Origin: Clonostachys chloroleuca
Taxonomy: Eukaryota; Ascomycota; Sordariomycetes; Hypocreales; Bionectriaceae
Assembly (NCBI GenBank): GCA_037952775.1
Contig: JBANAY010000003.1
Span: 34,038,001 to 34,102,000 of the forward strand
DNA length: 64,000 bases
Direction of reading: 5' to 3'
The position numbers and the translations under genes were made by a program. Positions 54,341 through 64,000 of this stretch are shown here, one piece after another (position 1 is the stretch's first letter; the number at the start of each line of letters is the position of its first letter). The notes under the pieces are model-generated. The model was not told the origin of the DNA and did not search any database. It was given only the letters and a program-made list of their open reading frames with translations.

Positions 54341-57300
54341 TCAAGTACATAGACTCTTTTCCAGTTTAGCACTGGAGCCACTACTTCTCCCTGTAGAGTT
54401 GATCCTCTCAACCTCCTTTTTCAACCAGCTGATGACCTCTCCGTAGGCCGTCTGTCTCTTGCTGAGCACTTCGATGAATGCTCGATACCCAGTCCTAGAG
54501 TTTCCGTGAATTAGACGGGGTGGTGAATGCGAGAAGAGAAAAGAAGCTTGGGCACATACCGGAACACTTGTCCCTTTCTCAAATCGCAAGAGTATCCCTC
54601 GAGCCGCATCCGTCTCGACTTTCCAGTCAAGAGCGAAAAGGCGACATCGACCATCTTGATGATTGAACCTATCAATAGTATTAGAACCGAGGCGAACAAC
54701 AGGTTTAGGTATCATCATATCATACCAAGGATCAAGGGTTTGCTAGGTCTCTTGCTTTTAGGCAGGCAATGAATATAGGCCGACATCTTCTGGGCGGTCT
54801 CGTAGAAAGCCCCATAAAGAGAGTCAAGAACGGTGGCCGTTGAGTTGTGCGAAGTATCGTAATACATGGGTTTTGACTGGATTCTAAAGGCATCTTTGAA
54901 AGTTCGTCAGTATGACGACCCGAAACATTCATATCGAAAACGTACGGAGCATCTTCTTCTCGAAGTTTTGCCCGGGGAGCCGGCCGAACTCCACAGTCAA
55001 GGAGTTTGCGATCCCTAATGCTCAGCAGGTCAATTGGATATCCTAGTAAAGCGCCGTTTTTATATGAGAACTCACCATTATCGGGGTCTTTGTTATGATT
55101 TCGACTGATCTCCAGTGTCTGACAATCAATAAGAGTCCCACAATACGGGAATTTCTCACCATGCGAGATTGTTGATAGGGGCTCATCTTGGGACTTCATA
55201 TGGAAATTCAGCAGCGTCTTCTTGGTGTTTACTTCAACACCGTACTCTGGCACACCTTGGTGCATCGTCTCGACAAACTGGACTGCCTTGTTCTTGTCCT
55301 GCGTGATGAAGAGGAAATCGTCCATAAATCGTAGCAAGATACTGTCCGGGCCGTTCAGGAAGTGAAGGTGCCGTGCCTCGAGATCTGCGTAGAAGTAATT
55401 GCAGAGAAACGAAGATACAACCGACCCCTGAGGAATCCCGCGCTTTTGGCGGTAGAATCTCTTGCCCACTTTGACAATGTTCTGCGAGACATGCTCCTCG
55501 AGGAGTTTGAGGAGCCCTGCTGTGTGGTACGTTCTTGCAGGATTCCCCTCGATAAACACCGTATTGATCTTCTTCTCACTGATGTCTCTCTCTAGGCGCT
55601 CAGGCAATGAGAAGGGTTCACCCTTCTTCAGGGCAGAAAAGTGCCACGTTCGAAGTGATTTACTTGTCCCCTTGCTATGGGCTGAGTCTGTCCGAGGATC
55701 CGGCATCATTTCAACATGTTTAACGACGGTATAATGTCCCCTGCTGGGGACTGAATTCATCAGCTTGATCACTGCTTCTTGTGGAATCGTGTCGAACGCG
55801 GCATGGACATCAATCTTGGCAAAGTAAAAGCGCTGGGAGCTTGCCGCGCTTCCAAGCGCCAGCTTGAATTCTTTCAGGCGACTATAAATCTCCCCAGTGG
55901 AGAGCATTGATGATCCCAACTTGGACGCGTTCATGGCCTGGTTTGCCCAAATCAGCGACAAGTTCCACGCACCCTCCAGTTCACTATAGATCCACGCGGG
56001 GACATGACACTTGACTCACTTTCTCTGCGTTGAGCATGTGGTGGATTGGTTTTAGCTCCCAGTTTATGCTTGCCCCAAACGTCTTGGATCGGCCTCTTCC
56101 TGGCATCTTTTTACCCAGGTTCATGATGGGTCTCAGATCTAGCGTCTTTGGCAATAATCGGAGCTGGCTGAATCCCAGCCGTCGGGAGTCCAGTATCCGT
56201 GTGGCGTCAACCAATTTGAGAGGTTCGAGCATATTTTCTTTCAGCGTCGCCATGGCAGGCTCTGTGATGCGCCTCCAAATGTCATGGCGGAAGTAGAAGA
56301 GCCGGTTCCGATGAATGTTCGACTCCGTCACGTAAAAGTTATTTCTGACAAGGGGGATGAGAAGTGAGTCAAAAACATAGTAGAGAAACTCGTGGAATAG
56401 CTCGTATCGCTTCGAAATATCCGTCTGGCTGGTCTTCTGGCCAGCGAGGTCAGGCGGGCGCAGCCAGGGGATGTCTACCACCTGAACACGGTCAGGTCAG
56501 AGAGTCTGTTCTTGGTGATTCTGATTGTTCGTCAAACTCGCCTTCAGGTCCTGCACAACCTCATGCAGTGACATGACCTCGAATCGTCTCAGTCTAATGA
56601 AATGGTCCACTTTTGATCGAAACATCCTCTTGTTATGCACCATTGTGTCACCCTCTCCCCAAAACCTGTCCGGGACGATTTTCGCTAGCACGGCTTGGCA
56701 GTATGCTGAGACATTGCCAATTGGACAAGCGAGCTCTACGAGGGTGTTGTATGAGGGCATATCGGAATGACATGACTGCGAATGTGTCTTCTGTCCGACT
56801 CGCTTTGGTCGTGATGGGCCTTGAATTGCGACACCGTCAATATTCGGACCGTCCCCCTGTTGTTTGGGTGCCTTGGACGAGGCTTGAGTCGCGAAATTCT
56901 GAGCTGGGCGGTGCGTGTCCCAGGCCGAAGGACAGTAATACCGCAGAAGCTCAAAGTAGGCACAGCGGCTGTGTCGAACCTGGAGATTCATAATCAAATC
57001 TCTCGCAATTCCCTTCAACCGCTTGGGTAACTTTGTGGGTTTTGTCTTCTCGGGCGAGTTGGAGCGCGAAACAAAAGCTTCGCTGATCTCATCTTCCCTG
57101 TATGTATAGTCCTGAAACTTCATCGTGGTACGAGTCTTGTCCACTTCAGATGTGAACGCATTGTGCAATCCGAACTGGCGGGGAAACATGTACATCATGA
57201 CCTTGGTCGTGTTGGCCTCGTTCTGCTCTCTCTCTTCTGGTGATGGCTCGTCACCCTTTGGTTTAACGTATGGGCAGCGGTTCAGAACATCTGCAGGAGT

Positions 57301-58355
57301 TAATAGCCATAGTCAAGGGCTTGAGATTTTTTGGGTTGGAATTCATACGTATATGTCTAAATCCTGCTTGGACCGTGCCCGCGGCAGTCAGTGAGGGTTT
57401 CGCATACAACGTTTTGTTTCTCATGAGAGTTATCTCCCCCGGTTTACGACAGAATGGTTTAGCATCAGCTATAGTTGCAGCTTGACCATCGACAGGGAGA
57501 GAGGACATGAAGAGTGGAACGCCTGCTCTCTGTCAGTCAGAAGGTCCTGTCAATTCACGAGCTCTTCAACTGGTAATGCCTACCACTCAACTGATAAAAG
57601 TTCCCATGGCCAGCATCAACCGCGACAAAAAGGGAGTAATCAAGTAGAAGGTCTATCATGAGTCGTTCTCCGGACTGGCCTAGAAGGGCCAGAACCTGGG
57701 GCCAAGGTGCCTCTTTGAGTGCTTCAAAACTTGAGCTTGGAAATCGGAAGTAAACACCAGGAATCGAAGTTGTTCCTTTATCCCCATTTCCGGGTTTTAC
57801 GTCAAAACCGTTACATAGGACATGGCATGGCTGCGTGTTTGTGGTCTTCTCTCTATTAAAAAGCAGCCAGACGACAAATTCGAGAATCTAAGGTGGGATC
57901 GGGTGTGTCAGGGCACAGCATCTTACTATATCTCAGGAGAGGGAGAAGGAGCGAACCTCATTTTGGCTCTGCTTCGCACTACGAGTATCAGAGATGGATA
58001 CATAGGACTCATCCCCTTTCTGAGAGAAGCTCTTCCATTGCTCCCAGCGAATATCACTAGCCTCAGATTTCTGTGCTTGTGGCAATCGACTGCATACGAG
58101 GGCTGTGTCAAGCAGAGCCGCTACACGACCCTCTAGTTCGCTTGATGCATCACGGGCTGTGAGGGCTGTGATTTTCTTCCTCCGCAGTCTTGAGGCACTT
58201 GGTAATTGGGATAAGAGATGCTGCCTCAGCGTCTGGACATTTGGGAAGCAGTGCTCGAGGAGCTTCTGGGTCACCAACAAAGAATTAGTCTGCGGGACAT
58301 CCTGGTCCGCATCAGGTTTTTGGCTGTCGCGTTTGCGTTTAGCTCTACGCGTCAT
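54341..58355 (-). CDS. tert: Telomerase reverse transcriptase
   Basis: TERT is the catalytic subunit that copies telomere repeats from telomerase RNA. Exons are 58355-57957, 57887-57584, 57522-57349, 57290-56538, 56474-56020, 55973-55076, 55014-54946, 54893-54726, 54668-54560 and 54494-54341. They sum to 1160 aa with no frame break. The N-terminal TEN-like part is followed by the RNA-binding domain with the T motif (DRFWGEGDTMVHNKRMF, FIRLRRFEVMSLHEVVQ). Motifs 1 and 2 are LRLLPKTLDLRPIMNLGKK. Motif A FAKIDVHAAFD has Asp750, motif B' is KRGIPQGSVVSSFL, and motif C is RFMDDFLF with Asp913 and Asp914. SLTVEFGRLPGQNFEKKML and YYDTSHNSTATVLDSLYGAF follow in the C-terminal extension. Two junctions are uncertain: the donor GTTCGC after exon 1, and the 46-nt intron after exon 5. 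Confidence 0.95.
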
Positions 58356-61088
58356 AGTCAGCAGGGGGAAATGGATGAATGAAGCAGGTGGTGGTAGGTA
58401 ATTGGGTGGTGATCAGGCTTTGGACGGAAGCGGGTAATATTGTTAGCGGTCAATTGCGTCATGGTAAAATAAACGGATAAGGCAAAGACGCGCTCAGGCT
58501 GGACGCGTTCCAATTCGGCTACTGGTGGGTGGTAGTTTGGTAGGCACAAACAAGGAGCCAGCTGTTGCTCCCAGCCTGGCACTTGGCCCATTCCACGGCC
58601 CAGGCCAAGGGATATACGGTAGGGACGGCGAGGGAACAGTGCCGGTGCAGGAGCTAATGGCCCGAATGAGCAGAGTCGCTCGACTCAAATTAATCATGTA
58701 TGAGTGAAACGGTCCATATATGGCACGACCTCATTTCAGATGCGCGACATTGTGAAAGTCGGATGCTTCCCCGGCACTGACTATGTACAACGCTGTCAGA
58801 TTGGCAGGCGGGTACTTCAGACTGGTTGGGTCATACTACTGTTCGTGATATCGGCGGAAGAACTGCAGCCGTCAGGGTCATTACGACCTTGTTGTGACGG
58901 CGCGGAATTGCACAATACACAATAGGGCCATCAACATATCAGGCATATTATCCATGGATATCTTTATTCGCCTAGCAACGTTCAATAATCTTAAGCTACT
59001 TTAGCTCGTGTCGTTTATTGGCTTGCTATTAGGCTGGCTTCATATTCCCGAAGTCACCCACCAAATCTGGTGATCCTGGGAGGCTGGAGCTGTCGCGCGA
59101 GCAGGGCTGCTCGTAACCTTTTGGGCATGTGACATCAGCAGGGGCAGGACGAGGACCGACGCTACCGGCCGACCAGTTGTCGCACGTCCCTGGTGTGGTT
59201 GCGTTCACTCTCTCGACGCGGACAGGCGAGCCGGATATTCGCAAACGACGGGGCCTATTGCCGATGTTGGCTGCAAAAAGTAGCATTCTCATTTCAATTT
59301 CCAGGTTTTCCTTTGGAACTCGTTCACATCACATAGAACCGACCTAGGGAACTGAATTGGCCACAGAAGGATACCAGTTTCAGCCACCCAGCCTAACAAA
59401 CCTCAGGCGGCACTAAAACTTGGTGCTGCTGACGGCAGATAGAAGTGCAGCCCCGTCGTCTTGACCCTGAAAGAGGCACAGTACGGTACAGAGAGCGAAG
59501 GCGCCGCCAGCCTGAAGGAGCCGGTACGACTTGGAATAATAAGGTTCTGCCCACCCCGCAAGCAATCTTGATTCGTTGCCACAAGTTGTCACTATCGCCA
59601 GCCTAGACAGAGAAGTCTGGTGGGAATAGCTCATCATAGCTCAAACATGATCGGCGACGGATAGCTTCCATCGAGAGAAGGCTGCGCTTGGTGCCTGCCT
59701 AGTCGGTCAAGACGGATGGTTGGTGCATAAGCCGCACAGCTAGAGCATGAATACCATATGTATATGCCACACGCGGGAGGTAGTCCTGCATTCGTGGGAC
59801 GACATTTAATATGCAGGTCTGGCCATGGCCAGTTCAGTCTCAGCAGTCTGTGCCCCCCTTGCCCCCCAAACTTAGATGATCAAGCCGCCAGGGGTCTTTG
59901 GCCTCGATTGGATCTGGTCCTGGATTTCAACTAGATTACCAACCAATGGCGGGAAGATGCGTGTGTGTGGACGGGTCGACATGTCTTACCATTGATGTCC
60001 ACTCAACGACCAACTACATAGTAACCCACCCATCCCGTCTTTCTCCTGTATCGCAGTGCTGCAGGCGAGCGAGTTGGGGGAGGACGCGGACCAATAGATG
60101 AATCAAGATGGGGGGCCACGATCCCTTAGGTCTGCCATGGAGTGCCTGGTGCAATCCAAGCGCCCTTTTTTGTCGCAGGTCGAGCGACAGTCAATCAGAT
60201 GGGAGGGAGGACGGTGTCCAGAAAGCAAAGAGGGGGAAAAAGCAAGAAAAGGGAAGCCGACGGAGATAGGAAGTTGAGCCCCCAGCTGTAGATCTGACTG
60301 CCTGGCTATGGCCGATATATCATCATCGAGAAGACGAAGCCCATGAAGAAAGCGGGATACATGTACGGATGACAATACGATTAGAAATTGGCATGTCTTT
60401 GTTCATGCATCGCGAAGCCCAAGTCCCTTCGCAACGGGGCGCCCCCATTCGTGGCGCTGTCAGTCTCCGGGACAGGATTGGCTCCCAGCGACCCGCTAGC
60501 AGAGCTGCTTCGGGGGGCTGTAGCCACTGAGAACTGTTTTCTGCCCATCTCTAGGAACGGGCATGGTATCTGGTACCTGGCGGCAAGCGTGGGCGAACCA
60601 ACCCCAGCACCCTCCCCGTCGACGGCTGAGGTACACGCTACCCAGCCCTTGGACCCGTCCTCTCGGCGGCCAACCCCACTCCTAGCCCGGTGCCCCTGGG
60701 TCCCCCTGGACAAGCCAGAACCTTTGCAGTGCGCGGTCCCTCTGCCTAGCACAAGCCAAGTCCAGGGCTGCGCCGATGAAGCGCTGCCAACGAGCCGTGT
60801 TGGCCAAGCTAGGACTCAGGCACCACACCTTCTGGAGCCGTAGCCTGCCATCCTGCCTCCTAGGTGCCGCGCATTGTGGGTGCCACCTTTTGAGGTCCAA
60901 GTGAGAGGAGGACCGTTCTGCGTATCAATGTATTTTGTGGTGCACGGCACTGGCTCCAATCAACACCCTCGCTGATATTGGGCATCCCAACCCGCCAACG
61001 CATCGATCAATGCCCACATTCTCGGTCGCTCCCACCTAACGAGCCTAACGGATGCTTCTAAAGTGCGTGCAATAGTGGCCTGTCCGCC
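58356..61088. other. 2.7-kb divergent upstream region
   Basis: This lies between the telomerase start and the gene at 61089. Open frames are short or antisense to each other, and none is recognisable. No tRNA, repeat element or telomerase RNA template (a CTAACCCTAA-like stretch) was noticed. Confidence 0.4.
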
Positions 61089-64000
61089 ATGGACAGCGAT
61101 TTGGACGCTGCTGGCCTGCAAGGGCAAGCCTCCAACATTGACCATGTCCATGTCGAAACAGCTCAACGCCGCGACCAGGACGCCCAGCATCTGCACCACC
61201 GACTCCCTGAGCTGCAGACTCACCACCACCACGATCTGCTCTCCTTCAACTATCTCGCCGCCCAGCAGAATTCTCGGACCGCTCTGGTCCACGAGCATCA
61301 GACTGCTGGCTCAGACGATCAACATGCCGTCTTCTCGCCCGTAAACCCCGATGATTTCTACAGCACCTACCGAGTCCACCACCACGACAACAGCCACTTC
61401 CATCCCGCCGACGCCCTCGCCATGGCTTCGGCCTCGATTCGCTCGCCGCCACCGGTGCATCCCAATGGCGATGGCGGATCACAGAACCATGCCGCCCCCG
61501 CTGCTCCGGCTCTCACCATTCCAAGACCCAGCAACCTTCGATCCGTCTCGAATCCAGTCGACAGCAAGGGCGGACCCCGGATGCCCTCTGGCAAACCAAG
61601 CGTCAAGGACCTGAAGAAGCGATTTGATCAGCAGAATGGCGGCAGCACCTCCATCCCGCGTGCACCACGCCCCAACGTGGTCCCGTCTCGTGTCAAGCGG
61701 CAGCAACCGTCCTCGCCCTCGTACTCGGCCGTTCGAAGTGGAATTGCCTCGGAGGCTTCCGCGAATCCAAAGTCTTCTGCGACCTCTCCACATACCCAGA
61801 GACCGAAATTCATGGCTGAGGATCAGGTGTCGAATAACTCACAGTCGTTTGCGAGCCGCCTAGCCAAGCCCCGAAGCGCTACTAGCGGAAACCCAAAATC
61901 GTCGCCCTCAATGACGCATCCGTCACCCAGCACCACAACACCACAACAGTCCCTGCCACCGACCTCGTCAAATACAATCCACTCACAGGGTCTACTCTTC
62001 GGCGAGATCTTGCCGGAGCAGTACGACACCTCAGCACTGGGTTTTGGTATCGAGAGCCTGAGGCAACCTGAAGCGACAGAGTCCCGCACCAATGGCCAAT
62101 GGACACATCAACGAAGCCTCTCTGACCCCGACGTCGACCTACCGTCCCCAGGCAGTTGGTCCAACGCTGCTGGAAATACAGAGACGAAGCCGCCGTCTGT
62201 GTCGGCTCCTACCACCAGGTCCTCTCGATCCCATAGCGATGCATCAACCCGCAAACCCCCTCCCCAACGCATAGCCCGCAAACCAGCGACGCGAAAACCA
62301 AACTCACCCGACCCAAGGCTACCGCCCTCATCATCCAAATTGCCTCGATCAGTACGAAAGATTAATGGCCCTGACGACTCATCCAGTCCCTCATCGACTC
62401 GCTCCAGCTCGCCGATAGCCCTCAAGCGGCAACCAGGAGAGGGTAGGACATCAAGAGCCACTACTCCTACCACTCGTGCCAAAACTCCAACATCCAGGGC
62501 TAGAACTCCTATACAGTCCGGCACTAGACTCCAAACATCTTCAACCGGGCTTCCTGCGTCCAACAGCAACGGCCGGCTCCAGGCATATGCCATACCTCAA
62601 CCAAAGCTCTCGCCGCCCTTGAGAAGTTCTCGGCCACGCCAACCGGTGTCCGTCGCAACAACAGCCAGCTCCCGATTAAAATCTGTAGAAAAGCAGAGAG
62701 CCGTTAGTGCATCTGTAGCACTGATGCATTCGAAGCCTGTAGATCCTTCGGCGAGAAGGCGCAAGATCTCGGTCGGGCCCATCGATTTCGAGCAGCGCCG
62801 TGAACATATCCGACTCGCATACAGCAAGTCTCTGAAGGAGAGCCAGGCCTTGGAAGCGCGGCAGAGAGCAGCGGAGAAGCGACGAAAGGAAATGGAAGAG
62901 GCCGCAAAGGCCAAAGCCGCTGCCGAGGCCGCCACCAAAGCATCCATGGTTCCCGAAACCGAGGAGTCGCTGGGGAAGAAGACACTAGAGAGTGTAGAGC
63001 AACTCAAGGGAGATACTGTGCACACCATCGTTGAAGAGCCCCATACACCGGAGCAGACGACTCCCATCGAGGCCAAAGAAGATATTCTCAACGAAACGCC
63101 AGTGCCACCAAGACTGGTCAGTACGACGGCTGACGATAAACTCAGTTCGATCGTAACCATCGTCAAAGTCCCTGACTCGCCGACATTGGGAGTTCCGGGT
63201 AGTTTTCCCGACGTCGCCCCCCTCCTCAAACGACGGAGCACTTACGGTCGACCGCTTCGCCGGTATCTGATACCACGGAATTCGACACGGAACCTCAACC
63301 CAACCTTGCGGAGACGCCAGGGACACCTCCCAAGGCCCCGGCTACAGTGGTTAAATTGTCAAGTCCCCAGCATCCTGCGTCGCGCCAACGGGCGGAGTAC
63401 CAATACCCGTTCGAGGATGAGCCAGAATCACCAGAACAGCCCGCCTCTGTCAAGCCTGCGCCCGAGGAGCCATCCAAATCTCGCAGCATCGAGACGGTCA
63501 GACCTCGCCTGCGACAAATCATTCCAGGTTCATTTGGGGACGATGACGAGGCCGGCGAGGAGATGATCGCCCAATCAGAGACAGACGAACCTGAAGCCGC
63601 TATCGTAGTCTCACCGCCCGACAGCGCTATCGGCCATGATCACCATCACCCGTTAGACGAGCAACCGCCAACCGTTCCCTTCCCCAGGTTGGACATGATG
63701 GATGAATCAGATTGTCACACTGAATACGACGAGGACATCCCTGAATCAAATCGATCAACTCTGATTCATGACCACGAAGATGTTGGGACAGACGCCTGTA
63801 CTGAGAGCACGGATGATATTGCAAGAACAGAAGACTGTCAATCTGAATCTCGCTTTGGCGACCATCTTTCATCTCGCAGGGCTTCTTCGTGCGCATCCTC
63901 CGATGCTGGGGCAGGTGATGATCTTGATTACCTAACCTTCAAAAACCAACTCCCCAACAACCAGCCCAACAGCCTGCTGGTCCCGCCGGCGGATTCAAAA
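61089..64000 (+). CDS. Large low-complexity protein, unknown, cut by window end, one-base frameshift
   Basis: I do not recognise a named family. It starts MDSDLDAAGLQGQASNIDHV at 61089 and is still open at 64000 (about 971 aa seen). The N-terminal 140 residues are His-rich (LQTHHHHDLL, YRVHHHDNSHFHP). MPSGKPSVKDLKKRFDQQNG near residue 165 looks conserved. A Ser/Pro/Arg-rich region follows, including three units of the form RAxTPxx (SRATTPTTRAKTPTSRARTP). A charged helix lies at about 565-620 (EQRREHIRLAYSKSLKESQA, then RQRAAEKRRKEMEEAAKAKA). Near 63237-63244 the frame must move by one base to continue LRSTASPVSDTTEFDTEP and an acidic tail to the edge. The raw frame ends early at 63566 with Arg-rich noise. 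A cytoskeletal or cortical role would be a guess. Confidence 0.75.

Noticed and set aside
58356..61088. Search for a telomerase RNA gene next to the telomerase protein gene
   Set aside because: I noticed no template-like CTAACCCTAA stretch; fungal telomerase RNA genes are usually unlinked.

Overview
The window looks like nuclear DNA of a filamentous ascomycete, most likely a Sordariomycete (class by gene content, order not proven). Genes carry short introns of about 46-266 nt with GTRNGY donors and CTRAY-type branch points. The gene set is a typical Pezizomycotina housekeeping mix: PalF arrestin, Zn2Cys6 and ZafA-like regulators, cytochrome b2, a wax-synthase-type acyltransferase and DUF3712. 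I resolved 21 protein genes by joining exons by hand. There are no bacterial operons, CRISPR arrays or rRNA genes.

Layout. 0.4-7 kb: ribosomal protein L35, a zinc-responsive C2H2 regulator, a 237-bp inverted-repeat element, and a small lipid-anchored protein. 7-12.3 kb: helicase Prp5 and a divergent HCNGP/SAP30BP-like gene. 13-14.3 kb: a DUF3712 membrane protein, then 3.65 kb without a supportable gene. 18-25 kb: cytochrome b2 L-lactate dehydrogenase, Jac1/HscB co-chaperone, PalF. 26.6-31.5 kb: Cdc6, TspO/MBR protein, mitochondrial ornithine carrier, followed by a second MITE-like element at 32.1-32.4 kb. 33.5-40.5 kb: Shr3 chaperone, Rev1 polymerase, RED spliceosome protein. 41-43.7 kb: nucleoside hydrolase and thiamine pyrophosphate carrier. 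45.7-49 kb: a fungal protein of unknown function and an AflR-like Zn2Cys6 regulator. 49-52.4 kb: a long gene-poor interval. 52.4-58.4 kb: a wax-synthase-like acyltransferase and telomerase reverse transcriptase (10 exons, 1160 aa). 61.1 kb to the edge: a large low-complexity protein cut by the window end.

The most interesting observation is in the gene-poor interval at 50655-50781. After removing a 55-nt stretch with perfect spliceosomal signals (GTAAGT, TACTAAC, TAG), the remaining 72 nt fold as a complete tRNA cloverleaf with anticodon CCC. The intron sits in the variable loop and not at the usual 37/38 site. This could be a tRNA or tRNA-like gene split by a spliceosomal intron, but it is unproven.

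Five conserved genes (L35, Prp5, PalF, Rev1 and the last gene) each need exactly one extra base to keep the family reading frame. The pattern points to deletions in the sequence or assembly more than to five real lesions. Gene models that follow the raw frame will be split or truncated. Functional themes are splicing (Prp5, HCNGP-like, RED), genome maintenance (Cdc6, Rev1, telomerase) and mitochondrial metabolism (Jac1, two carriers, TspO, cytochrome b2). These are neighbours, not a proven cluster.
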